From the NCBI RefSeq assembly GCF_030818545.1, contig NZ_JAUTAH010000001.1, positions 2,113,001 through 2,177,000 of the forward strand: a stretch of DNA of 64,000 nt, written 5' to 3'. Of the stretch, positions 34,989 to 46,452 are shown in pieces. Below the pieces are notes generated by a model, which was not told the origin of the DNA, searched no databases, and was given only the letters and a program-made list of their open reading frames with translations. Position 1 is the first letter of the stretch. Each line of letters starts with the position of its first letter. The translations under genes were made by a program, and so were the position numbers. Source of the DNA: Brevundimonas sp. SORGH_AS_0993. Lineage in GTDB: Bacteria; Pseudomonadota; Alphaproteobacteria; Caulobacterales; Caulobacteraceae.

Positions 34989-37900
34989 TCAGAGCGCCGC
35001 CGTCGCCAGGTCGCGGATGGTGGCGTTGGCGATGGTCAGCTTGGCGAAGGTCCAGCCCGAGCCGGACTGTTCGATCTCGTCCACCGAGGCGCGGACGCCC
35101 TCCACCACCGCCTGTTTGGAGCCGATCCAGGCGTCGACGGCGGCCTCGGCCGCATCTTCGCTGACGCCGACGGACGGGTCCGACGCCTTGGCCACCGCCC
35201 GCGTCAGGGTCGCCTGCTCGTTCATCAGGTCCTCGATCAGACGACGCACCGCCAGACGGTCGAAATGGTCCGCCGAGGGGATGGAGCCGGCGGCGGCGCG
35301 CAGGCGGTCGAAATCGAAGGCGGCTCCGACCTGGTGATACAGGCGCGCCATGGCCGCGACTGGCCAGCCGGCCTCCTGGGCCAGGTCGCCGATGTCCGCG
35401 ACGGCGACCAGCGGCCGCATGATCGAGATGGAGCGGGCCAGGTCCTCGGGCGCGCCCATGTCGGCGAAACGACGCACGCGGTCCTCCAGACGACCCTGTT
35501 CGAAGCGCGACAGCACGTCCTGGCCTTCGGTCTGAAGCGCGTCGGCGGCAGGGCGATACTGGTCGATCAGGGCCTGGACCGTCATGCCCTTCTTGGCGCG
35601 GCGGGCCAGCCAGAAGGTCTGGCGACGCAGGACGACGGCGATCTCCTGATACAGGGCGATCTGGGCCTCGGCCGAGATTTTCAGGTCCAGAGCCGAGACG
35701 ACATCCCAGGCCTCGTCCAGGCGGAAGGCCCGCCGCGCGGCCTCGAAGGCGATGATCAGGGCGGTGGTGTCGCATTCCGCCGAGCCGCGCAGGCGGTCGG
35801 GGAAGGTCGGGCCGCACATGTTGACCACTTCGTTCGACAGGACGGTGGCGATGATCTCGCGCCGCAGCCGGTGGCTCTTCATCTCGGGCTCGAACCGCGC
35901 CAGGGCGTCCGGGAAGTAGCGGACCAGAATCTGCTCGAAGAACGGATCCTCGGGCGCACTGGAAGCCACGATGTCGTCCGACAGCTCCAGCTTGCCATAG
36001 GCCGTCAGCACGGCCAATTCGGGCCGGGCCAGCGGGATGCTGGCCGCCATCATCTCCTTGATCCGCAGACTGCTGGGCAGGCCCTCGACCTTGCGGTCCA
36101 GTTTGCCGCGCGCCGACAGGGTCTGCATGAACCGTTCCTGGGCGTCCAGGGCGGCTGCGCCTTCGGCCTGCTGCAGCGACAAGGCCAGGGTCTGGTCGTA
36201 GTTGTGGGCCAGGACCTTCAGACCCACTTCGTCGGTCATGGAGGCCAGAAGCGCCGCGCGCTCCTCCACCGGCAGGACGCCGTTGGTCACGGCCGAACCG
36301 ACCAGGATCTTGATGTTGACTTCGTGGTCGGAGGTGTCCACGCCGGCCGAGTTGTCGATGGCGTCGGTATTGATGCGTCCGCCGTTCTGGGCGAACACGA
36401 TCCGGCCGGCCTGGGTGAACCCCAGGTTCGCGCCCTCGCCCACCACCTGGACCCGCAGTTCGTCGCCGTTGATGCGCAGGGCGTCGGTGCCCTTGTCCCC
36501 GACCTGGGCGTCGGTTTCGGCGGGCGACTTCACATAGGTGCCGATGCCGCCGAGATAGAGCAGCTCGACCGGCGCCTTCAGTATGGCGCGGATCAGGCTG
36601 ACCGGGTCCAGCACGTCCTCGGCGATATCCAGCGCCGCCTTGATCTGGGGCGTCAGCTGGATCGACTTGGCCGCGCGCGAGAAGACGCCGCCGCCTTCCG
36701 AGATCAGGGCCTTGTCATAGTCCTGCCAGGACGAGCGCGGCAGGTCGAACAGGCGTTTGCGCTCGATCCAGCCGGTCTCGTGGTCCGGGTTCGGATCGAT
36801 GAAGATGTCGCGGTGGTCGAAGGCGGCGACCAGGCGCGTGGCCTTGGACAGAAGGGCCCCGTTGCCGAAGACGTCACCGGACATGTCGCCGACGCCGACC
36901 ATGGTGAAGGGCTGGGTCTGGATGTCCTTGCCGATCTCGCGGAAGTGACGCTTGACCGCCTCCCAGGCGCCGCGGGCGGTAATGCCCATGCCCTTGTGGT
37001 CGTAGCCGACAGACCCGCCGGACGCGAAGGCGTCGCCCAGCCAGAAACCGTAGGCGGCCGACACGCCGTTGGCGATGTCGGAGAACGTCGCCGTGCCCTT
37101 GTCGGCGGCGACGACCAGATAAGGGTCGTCCTGCTCCCAGGCGACCACATGGGCCGGCCGCACCACCGACCCGTCGGCGGCGATGTTGTCGGTGATGTCC
37201 AGCAGGCCGGACAGGAAGGTGCGGTAGGCGCGGATGGCCTCGGCCTGAACCGCCTCGCGGTCGGTCGTGCGGGGCAGCTGTTTGGGATAGAAGCCGCCCT
37301 TGGAGCCGACGGGCACGATGACGGCGTTCTTCACTTGCTGGGCCTTGACCAGACCCAGGACCTCGGTGCGGAAGTCGTCGCGGCGGTCGGACCAGCGCAG
37401 GCCGCCGCGCGCGACAGGCCCGAAACGCAGGTGCACGCCCTCGACATGCGGCGCCCAGACGAAGATTTCGCGGTAGGGCTTGGGCAGGGGCAGGTCTTCC
37501 AGCTCGCGCGAGGCGATCTTGATCGAAATATGCGGCTTGGGCTGGCCGTCCGCATCGACCTGGAAATAATTGGTGCGCTTGATCGCTCCGATCAGGGCCG
37601 CGATCCGCCGCAGCGCCCGGTCGTGATCCAGGCTCTTCACGTCCTGAAGCAGGGCCGTGATCCTGGCGTCCAGCTCGACCACCTGCGCCTCACGGGCCGC
37701 GACATCGCCGTCGGCCTCGTCGAACTTGGCCCTGAACAGCGACAACAGGGCGCGCGACACGTCGGGATATTCGCGCAGGGCTTCTTCCTGCACCGCCTGG
37801 GACGGATCGAGGCCGGTCTGCTGGCGATAGCGGGCCAGCGTGCGGATCAGGGCGGCCTCGCGCCATTCCACGCCCAGTTCGATGACCAGGCGGTTGAAGC

Positions 37901-39839
37901 CGTCGCTTTCGGTCCGGCCATTCCAGACGGCGGCGAAGGCGCGCTCGAACGGCGCCTTGACGTCGGCGAAGATCAGGTCGCCGCCGCGTGGATCCTCCAT
38001 CAGGAACTCGTGGACGTGGATTTCCTCATCGCCCGCCGGACGGATCGGATAGCCGTATTCCTCAAGCGTCTTCAGACCCATGTCGGCCATGATCGGCAGG
38101 ACGTCCGACAGGGGGACGGCCGGGCCGCGCCGATACATCTTGAAGCGGAATTGCAGGGGGCTGTCGTCGTCGCGGCGGAAGGCGCGCACGGCGACAGGCT
38201 CGCCCATCCCGATGCGGCCGTCGGCGTTCAGCCGATCCATTTCGCGCAGGTCCACAGCCGCCTCGTCGGCGTCGTAGCGGTCGCGGTAGGCGGCGCCGAA
38301 GGCGCGGGCCCAGCGGGCGCTGAGCGGCCCTACCTCGACATCGTCGATGTCGGCGCGGCGCAGGGCGGATTCGAACCGATCGACCCAGCCGCGGCCGGCC
38401 TCGGCCACGTCCTGCTCCAGCTGGACCGGATCGGGGATCGGATGGTTCCCGGGCTCGACGCCGATGATGTAATGGACGCGGACCAGGGGCGCGTCGGACA
38501 GTTGCGGATACCAGGCCGAGATGCGGCCGCCCCAGGCGCGGGCCACGATCTGGCCGATGCGCTCGCGCACCGCCGCGTCGAACCGTTCGCGCGGGATGAA
38601 GCACAGGACCGAGACGAAGCGGTCGAACGGGTCCTGACGCGAGAACAGGCGGATGCGCGGCCGATCATAGAGGTGCAGGATGCCCAGAGCGATGGACAGC
38701 AGCTCGTCCTCGCGGATCTGGAACAGCTCGTCGCGCGGATAATTCTCCAGAATGTTCTTCAGCCGCTTTTCGTTGTGGCTGCCGGGGGCCTTGTCGGCGC
38801 GGGTAAGGGCGTTGGCGACCTTGCGCCGGACCAGTGGCACTTCGCTGGCCGACTTGTCGTAGGCGTCGGAGGTGAACAGGCCGACGAAGCGGGTCTCGCC
38901 CGTCGCCTTGCCGTCCGGGCCATAGCGTTTGACCCCGACGTAATCCATGTAGGCGCGGCGATGCACGCGCGAGCGGGAGTTGGCCTTGGCCACCGTCACC
39001 GGCTCGGACAGGTCCAGTTGCCGGCGCATCTGGCGGGTCAGGACGGCGGGTTCGGATGCGCGACGCAGCACCGTGCGCTCCGGATCGGCCAGGATGCCCA
39101 GGCCCGCGCCGGACTGGCTGAGGGCGGCCTCGGCCTCGTAGTCGCCGTCGGCGGCGCGGGGATAGTCGTAGTCGCGCGCGCCCAGGAAGACGAAATGGTC
39201 GCCCTTCAGCCACTTCAGGAAGGCGATATTCTCGGCCAGGACGGCCGGATCGACCGGCGGGGGGGTCTCTTCCAGACGTTTCACAGCCTGGCGCATCAGG
39301 CCGTTCATGGCGTCGTGATCGGCCACCGCGGCGTGGACGTCGGCCAGGGTCTGGGCCAGGCCCTCGCCCAGGACGTCGCGGCGCTCCTGCGGCACGGCGT
39401 CGATCACCAGCATGATGACCGACAGGCGGCGGTCGTTGATCTCGACCAGGGGGTGGAACAGGGCGCGGACCGAAACCCCGGCCTCGGCCAGCACGCCCAT
39501 GACGCTGTCGACCAGGAAGGGGGCGTCGGCCTGGACGATGCGGATCAGGTCATAGTCCAGCGCCTGGCCGTTGGCGCCGGTCAGGGCTCCGACGGTGATC
39601 TGGGGCGGCGAGCCGGTCGGATAGGTCCTGGCGGCCTCCCACGAGGCGGCCAGCAGGGCGGCCAGATCCTCGCCGCCCAGTTCGGGCGTTTCGTCGGCGG
39701 AGTAGTCCTCGTGCGCCTGGGCCAGGAAGTCCCGTTCCGCAGCGCCCGGACCCGACCCTGCGATCCGGGCGAAGGCCGCCTCAAGCGCGGCCTTGGTGAT
39801 CGGCTGAACTGGAACGGGGCTCGGATCGAGGGCGGTCAT
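34989..39839 (-). CDS. gdhZ: NAD-specific glutamate dehydrogenase, large (180-kDa) type
   Basis: Catabolic, NAD-dependent conversion of glutamate to 2-oxoglutarate and ammonia. At 1616 residues it belongs to the large GdhZ/GDH2 class, which has a long N-terminal regulatory half (ACT-like segments and helical repeats) and a C-terminal third of unknown fold. The catalytic core sits around residue 810 with GGLRWSDRRDDFRTEVLGLV, QQVKNAVIVPVGSKGGF and the NAD fold near GVGDMSGDVFGNG. ATG 39839 is chosen over a TTG two codons upstream. In Caulobacter GdhZ also regulates FtsZ assembly (established there). A predicted small RNA or leader attenuator lies 160 bp upstream on the same strand. Confidence 0.95.
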   Translation of the reverse strand: MTALDPSPVPVQPITKAALEAAFARIAGSGPGAAERDFLAQAHEDYSADETPELGGEDLAALLAASWEAARTYPTGSPPQITVGALTGANGQALDYDLIRIVQADAPFLVDSVMGVLAEAGVSVRALFHPLVEINDRRLSVIMLVIDAVPQERRDVLGEGLAQTLADVHAAVADHDAMNGLMRQAVKRLEETPPPVDPAVLAENIAFLKWLKGDHFVFLGARDYDYPRAADGDYEAEAALSQSGAGLGILADPERTVLRRASEPAVLTRQMRRQLDLSEPVTVAKANSRSRVHRRAYMDYVGVKRYGPDGKATGETRFVGLFTSDAYDKSASEVPLVRRKVANALTRADKAPGSHNEKRLKNILENYPRDELFQIREDELLSIALGILHLYDRPRIRLFSRQDPFDRFVSVLCFIPRERFDAAVRERIGQIVARAWGGRISAWYPQLSDAPLVRVHYIIGVEPGNHPIPDPVQLEQDVAEAGRGWVDRFESALRRADIDDVEVGPLSARWARAFGAAYRDRYDADEAAVDLREMDRLNADGRIGMGEPVAVRAFRRDDDSPLQFRFKMYRRGPAVPLSDVLPIMADMGLKTLEEYGYPIRPAGDEEIHVHEFLMEDPRGGDLIFADVKAPFERAFAAVWNGRTESDGFNRLVIELGVEWREAALIRTLARYRQQTGLDPSQAVQEEALREYPDVSRALLSLFRAKFDEADGDVAAREAQVVELDARITALLQDVKSLDHDRALRRIAALIGAIKRTNYFQVDADGQPKPHISIKIASRELEDLPLPKPYREIFVWAPHVEGVHLRFGPVARGGLRWSDRRDDFRTEVLGLVKAQQVKNAVIVPVGSKGGFYPKQLPRTTDREAVQAEAIRAYRTFLSGLLDITDNIAADGSVVRPAHVVAWEQDDPYLVVAADKGTATFSDIANGVSAAYGFWLGDAFASGGSVGYDHKGMGITARGAWEAVKRHFREIGKDIQTQPFTMVGVGDMSGDVFGNGALLSKATRLVAAFDHRDIFIDPNPDHETGWIERKRLFDLPRSSWQDYDKALISEGGGVFSRAAKSIQLTPQIKAALDIAEDVLDPVSLIRAILKAPVELLYLGGIGTYVKSPAETDAQVGDKGTDALRINGDELRVQVVGEGANLGFTQAGRIVFAQNGGRINTDAIDNSAGVDTSDHEVNIKILVGSAVTNGVLPVEERAALLASMTDEVGLKVLAHNYDQTLALSLQQAEGAAALDAQERFMQTLSARGKLDRKVEGLPSSLRIKEMMAASIPLARPELAVLTAYGKLELSDDIVASSAPEDPFFEQILVRYFPDALARFEPEMKSHRLRREIIATVLSNEVVNMCGPTFPDRLRGSAECDTTALIIAFEAARRAFRLDEAWDVVSALDLKISAEAQIALYQEIAVVLRRQTFWLARRAKKGMTVQALIDQYRPAADALQTEGQDVLSRFEQGRLEDRVRRFADMGAPEDLARSISIMRPLVAVADIGDLAQEAGWPVAAMARLYHQVGAAFDFDRLRAAAGSIPSADHFDRLAVRRLIEDLMNEQATLTRAVAKASDPSVGVSEDAAEAAVDAWIGSKQAVVEGVRASVDEIEQSGSGWTFAKLTIANATIRDLATAAL

Positions 39840-39998
39840 GGACAAGCAGTCTCGGGCGACGCGGCGGGGCCGCTAAAGGATGCGGCGCGACGCAGCGCCA
39901 CTCCCGTTGACTAGGCCAGGTCCGGTCGCTCGGGAAGCCCCTGCGGGCTGATCGTTGTCATGAACAGCGATCACCTTGGAATTATTGTGCAGCGCCGC

Positions 39999-40117
39999 AA
40001 AAAGAGAAAGCCGCCGGACTGGGGGAAGTCCGGCGGCCTGCGCGAGCCGACTTGGGGAGGGGAGGGCGTCGGCTTCGCTGTCGTCACGGGTTGGAGGGGG
40101 GAGAAACCCGTGCCGTC
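39999..40117 (-). ncRNA. predicted small RNA with three C-rich hairpin loops (anti-Shine-Dalgarno type)
   Basis: Read on the minus strand there are three perfect stem-loops: CACGGGTT/AACCCGTG (40112-40085) with loop TCTCCCCCCTCC; AGCCGAC/GTCGGCT (40074-40045) with loop GCCCTCCCCTCCCCAA; and an 11-bp stem GCCGCCGGACT/AGTCCGGCGGC (40037-40010) with loop TCCCCC. The last is followed by TTTCTCTTTTT, i.e. a rho-independent terminator. All loops could pair with Shine-Dalgarno sequences. This design recalls stress-induced alphaproteobacterial sRNAs with CCUCC motifs (family analogy, inference). The alternative is a terminating leader of gdhZ, which starts 160 bp downstream. Confidence 0.65.
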
Positions 40118-40123
40118 CGACCC

Positions 40124-40152
40124 AAGATGGGATGCGCCCTTCGCGGTTCAAG
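40124..40152 (-). promoter_or_regulatory. candidate RpoH (sigma-32) promoter of the small RNA
   Basis: On the minus strand CCTTGAA has its CTTGAA at 40152-40147. A 15-bp spacer separates it from CCCATCTT (40131-40124), matching the heat-shock pattern CTTGAA-N13-17-CCCATNT. Transcription would start around 40116-40118, just before the first hairpin. Confidence 0.5.
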
Positions 40153-40300
40153 GCCCTTGCCGCAGCCTTTGTCGAGGACAAGACGCCGCAGGCGCGCGCA
40201 GGTCGGAAGCAGGCTGGAAAAGGCCGCCGCTTCGGGAGACAAGAGCGTGGGCGCGCGGGTTCGATCCAAGGCCGTCCGGTGAAGTCGGAGTGCCCCAGCG

Positions 40301-41224
40301 TTGCGTCGCTTTTTCTTCTGGTCCGTGCTGTCGGCTCTGATGGGCGTGGTCCTGGCGGGCGTCGGGTTCGGCGCCTTCTGGATGCTGCATGCGCGGTTCG
40401 AGCCCGTCGTCCTGCCGACCGCGAACGCCGAGGGGGTGCAGCGTCTTCTGGACGAAGCGTCCTGGGTGTCGGACGGCGCCGGAGGACCGCCGGTCTATGT
40501 GGTCGGCTGGCGCGACAGCGAAGCGGTGGAACGCTTCATGCGCGACGAAGCGCCGCGCCTGCGCGCCCTCGGTGTGGAGACCCGGCTGATCCTGTTCGCG
40601 CGACCCGACCAGGACGGAACGCCCCGCTCCACCGCGACCGAAAGGGCCACCGTCGCCGAACTGTGGCTGAGCCGTGACTGGAGCCTGTATCGCCGCTGGG
40701 CCGAGACGCCGGCGCGCAGTTGGACGGCGGCGGGCCTGCCGAGCGCCGATCAAGACCTGTCCCGCGCCGCCATGGTCGAGGCCGGGCGGCGGTTCGACGC
40801 GGACCTGACCGCCAAGCTGCGGCCGGCCGGGGTCGTGATCCGCTATCCGCTGATCCTCTGGCGGGACCGGAACGGGACCCTGACCGCCTGCGGCTGTTCC
40901 GACAGCCGGACGTGGGCCCGGATCGAAAACGATCTGGAGACGGCCGCAACGCCGAGACCCGAGGCCAGGTCCGCGCCAGGTCGGCAGGAACGGGATGTCG
41001 CCGCCCCCGTGCGCCCGTCTCTGGCCTATCCGGAGCTGCCGCCGCCTGCCGCAAGGCCGATCCCCACGCCCGGCGCAGCTGCGCCTGCGTCCCCGACGGC
41101 CCAGCCTCAGGCGCCGGCTGCGGAGCGTCCGCGCAACCCGCCGACGGGCGCCCGACCGCCAGCGGCCAAGACGCCGCGCCCGGCGCCCCTGCCCCGGCGC
41201 GAGGAGGACACGACCTTCTTCTGA
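40301..41224 (+). CDS. membrane-anchored protein with a degenerate thioredoxin-like domain, unknown function
   Basis: A 307-residue protein from TTG 40301. One N-terminal helix (about 5-28) anchors it. The region from about 60 to 210 looks like a DsbC/DsbG-style thioredoxin fold: YVVGWRDSEAVERFM, VETRLILFARPDQ, and a late RYPLILWRDRNGTLTACGC. There is no CxxC in the usual position, only a late CGC. The last ~90 residues are a Pro/Ala/Arg-rich, low-complexity tail ending in DTTFF. Function is not recognised; a redox role is doubtful without the active-site pair. It is convergent with the kynureninase-like gene after 7 bp. Confidence 0.65.
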   Translation: MRRFFFWSVLSALMGVVLAGVGFGAFWMLHARFEPVVLPTANAEGVQRLLDEASWVSDGAGGPPVYVVGWRDSEAVERFMRDEAPRLRALGVETRLILFARPDQDGTPRSTATERATVAELWLSRDWSLYRRWAETPARSWTAAGLPSADQDLSRAAMVEAGRRFDADLTAKLRPAGVVIRYPLILWRDRNGTLTACGCSDSRTWARIENDLETAATPRPEARSAPGRQERDVAAPVRPSLAYPELPPPAARPIPTPGAAAPASPTAQPQAPAAERPRNPPTGARPPAAKTPRPAPLPRREEDTTFF

Positions 41225-41231
41225 AGCGGGA

Positions 41232-42395
41232 TCAGAGGGTGCGGCAGGCGTCGATCAGACGCGCCACGTCCTCCTCGTCCTGATAGAGGCCGAAGCCGAA
41301 GCGGATCACGTCGTCGCGCACGTCGGAGACGACGCCCGCCGCCAGCAGCTTGGCGCGCCAGTCCGGCGCCTGGGGGTGACGCAAGGCTAGGAAGCGCGCG
41401 CGAGGACGGTCGCCCTCGACAGGATTGAGGATGTCGGCCTGGGACAGAACTCCGGCCCGATCTTCTTCGATGGCCGCCTGGAATTGCGTCGCCAGACCGC
41501 GCGCGTGGTCGGCGCCGTCGGCGGTGGTCAGGCCCTGATCCTGCAGCATGCGGCGCACGGCGTTGAAGCGATACAGGGCCGAACAGTCGAAGGTCGCGCC
41601 CCAGAAACGGCCGCCGTCCCGCCGATACGGAACCCCGCCGGGCGGCCCTTCCAGATCGCCGAACTCGGCGAACCAGCCGGTGACGACGGGGCGGGGGCCG
41701 AACCCGTCCGGCGCATGCAGGAAACAGGCGCCCTCGCCCGCCATGGCGTATTTGTAGCCGCCCGCGACATAGAAGACCCGATCCGCCACCGCCGACAGGT
41801 CGGTCGGGACGGCCATGAAGCCGTGATAGCCGTCCAGCGTGATCCATGGCCCCTCGGGGCGCGCCAGGGCGGCGAGGTCCTCGATCCGGTCGAACAGTCC
41901 GCCGGTTCGGAAAAAGACCTGGCTGACCAGGATCCAGTCGTGCCCGCCCCCCTGCGCCGCCTGGACGAAACGATCGGGAAAGGTGCCGAACGGCGCCAGG
42001 GGCACGCGCGTGACGACCGCCAGACCGGCCTCTTCCCAGCGCTGGGCCTGGCGGCGGAAGGAATGGAACTCGCCGTCCGTGGCCAGGATGCGCACCGGCC
42101 GCTTCGGTTCGAAGGCGGAGAAGATTCGCAGCAGGAAGTCGTGGGTGTTGGAGGAGAACACCAGCCCGTCCGTCGTCGGCAGACCCAGTTCGGCCGCCAC
42201 ATGGGTCCGAGCCTCGGGGATCACCCGGCCGAAGACCAGGTCCCACTTCTGATCGGCATGGGCGTTAGCGTCCAGCCAAGCCTGCTGCTGCGCCTCGAAA
42301 CTGACGTCGGGCCACAGATGGTGGCTGTGGGCCGCGAAATGCAGCCTGCCAGGCGCCGCCGACAGGGCGCGGGAGAAGAGGGATTTATGGGTCAT
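41232..42395 (-). CDS. class V aminotransferase-fold enzyme, kynureninase-like
   Basis: PLP enzyme of 387 residues. The fold-type-I features are SSNTHDFLLR (substrate and phosphate contact), ITLDGYHGFMAVP with the PLP-binding Asp188/His191, and the Schiff-base lysine in VAGGYKYAMAGEG (K215). The C-terminal half, with VSDVRDDVIRFGFGLYQ, is typical of kynureninase and its relatives. No other tryptophan-degradation gene is nearby, so the substrate is open. It lies 62 bp downstream of secA on the same strand; a shared transcript is possible but not functionally meaningful. Confidence 0.78.
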   Translation of the reverse strand: MTHKSLFSRALSAAPGRLHFAAHSHHLWPDVSFEAQQQAWLDANAHADQKWDLVFGRVIPEARTHVAAELGLPTTDGLVFSSNTHDFLLRIFSAFEPKRPVRILATDGEFHSFRRQAQRWEEAGLAVVTRVPLAPFGTFPDRFVQAAQGGGHDWILVSQVFFRTGGLFDRIEDLAALARPEGPWITLDGYHGFMAVPTDLSAVADRVFYVAGGYKYAMAGEGACFLHAPDGFGPRPVVTGWFAEFGDLEGPPGGVPYRRDGGRFWGATFDCSALYRFNAVRRMLQDQGLTTADGADHARGLATQFQAAIEEDRAGVLSQADILNPVEGDRPRARFLALRHPQAPDWRAKLLAAGVVSDVRDDVIRFGFGLYQDEEDVARLIDACRTL

Positions 42396-42457
42396 CCCTC
42401 ATCTTTAGGACATCTTATCTCGCGCTCAAGCCGCACGGCGCCGCCTGACGGCGCGCC

Positions 42458-45307
<2,850 letters not shown>

Positions 45308-45484
45308 GGCAGATCCGGTATGGGTCGAGCGTCGTTTCGAACGGCTCAGAAATCCCGAGAGGGGCGGCGAGTCTTTTGACGCCGCGAGAGAGGCCCTGAG
45401 CGGCGCCGGCCCCGTGCACGCCGCAACGGGCGCGCGCGAAGGGCCGCGCAGACGATCAAAACCCCTCGACTTGGGCGCAGGCGG

Positions 45485-45513
45485 GACTTAAGCACCGGCC
45501 TAACCCCTGTCAA
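45485..45513 (-). promoter_or_regulatory. candidate housekeeping promoter of secA
   Basis: On the minus strand TTGACA (45513-45508) and TAAGTC (45490-45485) are separated by 17 bp, with GCTTAAGTC also approximating the Caulobacter -10. The leader would be about 170 nt. Confidence 0.5.
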
Positions 45514-45551
45514 CGCGAGGGGCTTTCGGCCGCCTTCGACGGAGCGACCCC

Positions 45552-46451
45552 TTGATCCCCTTCCGGCGACCTTTCGGCGTACTGGCGACGGCCCTGATGG
45601 TCGCTAGCCTGACCGTCGCCGGGTGCGCGCAAGGCGGCGACGATCGTGCGCCTGAGGCCGGCGACAAGGCGGTCGCCAAGGTGCAGGACGCCACGATCTG
45701 GGCTTCGGACGTGCGCCGCGAAGCGGTGGCCCAGGGGCTGATCGGCGAGAACGAACCGCTGGATACGACCTCCGAGCTGTTCCGCCGGGTGCTGGACGAG
45801 GTCATCGACCAGAAGCTCTTGGCGCGCGAGGCCGAACGGCGAAGGCTGGATTCCTCACCCCTGGCCCAGCGCCGGCTGGAGGCCACGCGCGAACGCATCC
45901 TGGGGGACATGCTGGTCGAGAGCGTCGTCGATGGGGCGGTGTCCGACCAGGCGGTCCAGACGCTTTATAATGAGCAGCTTCGTCTGGCGAAGACGTCGGA
46001 AGAGATTCGCGTCCGCCTGATTCTGAGCCGCACCAAGGCCGAGGCCGACGCCGTGTTGGGCATTCTGCGTCAGGGCGCGACCTTTGAGGCGGTGGCCACC
46101 GAACGCTCCATCGACGAGGCGACCCGGTTCTCGGGCGGCGACCTGGGCTATTCGACCCTGGACGTCATGCCGCAAAGCTACGCCGCCGCCCTGCGCGACA
46201 GGCCGGCGGGGTCCATCGTCGGGCCGTTCCAGACCGAAGGCGGCTGGGCCGTTCTGAGGGTCGAGGACCGGCGCAAGGAGACCCCGCCCACCCTGGAGCA
46301 GGCGCGGCCGCAGATCGTGCGCTACCTGACCTATGACGGGGTGCGCCGCCTCTTGGAGCAGTTGCGCGGCAAGGCCAAGGTGGATGTCCTGCTGCCTGCC
46401 TCGCCCGCCGCTTCCACCCCATCGTCTTCCGCTCCCGTTCCGGCCGCCTGA
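45552..46451 (+). CDS. parvulin-type peptidyl-prolyl isomerase lipoprotein (SurA/PrsA-like)
   Basis: Exported folding catalyst of 299 residues. The TTG start at 45552 has GGAG 7 nt upstream. The signal peptide ends in TVAGC (Cys25), so it is a lipoprotein. A SurA-like N-terminal helical region (about 40-145) precedes one parvulin domain (about 151-245) with VRLILSRTKAEADAV, RFSGGDLGYSTLDVMPQSYAAALRDRPAGSIVGPF and GGWAVLRVEDRR. The tail is Ala/Ser/Pro-rich. It is divergent from secA and followed after 1 bp by argJ. The exact client proteins are unknown. Confidence 0.88.
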   Translation: MIPFRRPFGVLATALMVASLTVAGCAQGGDDRAPEAGDKAVAKVQDATIWASDVRREAVAQGLIGENEPLDTTSELFRRVLDEVIDQKLLAREAERRRLDSSPLAQRRLEATRERILGDMLVESVVDGAVSDQAVQTLYNEQLRLAKTSEEIRVRLILSRTKAEADAVLGILRQGATFEAVATERSIDEATRFSGGDLGYSTLDVMPQSYAAALRDRPAGSIVGPFQTEGGWAVLRVEDRRKETPPTLEQARPQIVRYLTYDGVRRLLEQLRGKAKVDVLLPASPAASTPSSSAPVPAA

Positions 46452-46452
46452 C

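Larger units (their letters stand above)
39840..40300. other. 461-bp intergenic region upstream of gdhZ and of the plus-strand gene at 40301
   Basis: It holds a minus-strand array of three stable hairpins with C-rich loops and a terminator (39999-40117), and an RpoH-like promoter (40124-40152). The outer parts (39840-39998, 40153-40300) show no further structure I can support. Long open frames across it on both strands lack ribosome-binding sites and run through the hairpins. Confidence 0.6.

Noticed and set aside
34722..39914. A 1730-codon open frame on the plus strand opposite gdhZ
   Set aside because: It is the mirror of a GC-rich coding sequence: composition is dominated by Gly/Arg/Gln/Asp repeats, there is no domain or ribosome-binding site, and the minus strand encodes a clear GdhZ.
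40250..40285. tRNA-like GGTTCGATCC near the 5' side of the 40301 gene
   Set aside because: The flanking bases do not form a T-stem and there is no matching acceptor, D or anticodon arm.
39960..40340. Short plus-strand frames across the intergenic region upstream of gdhZ
   Set aside because: They run straight through three perfect hairpins, have no ribosome-binding site and show no family resemblance.
42396..42457. GC-rich inverted sequence after secA as a terminator
   Set aside because: The two arms do not pair well and no T-run follows.
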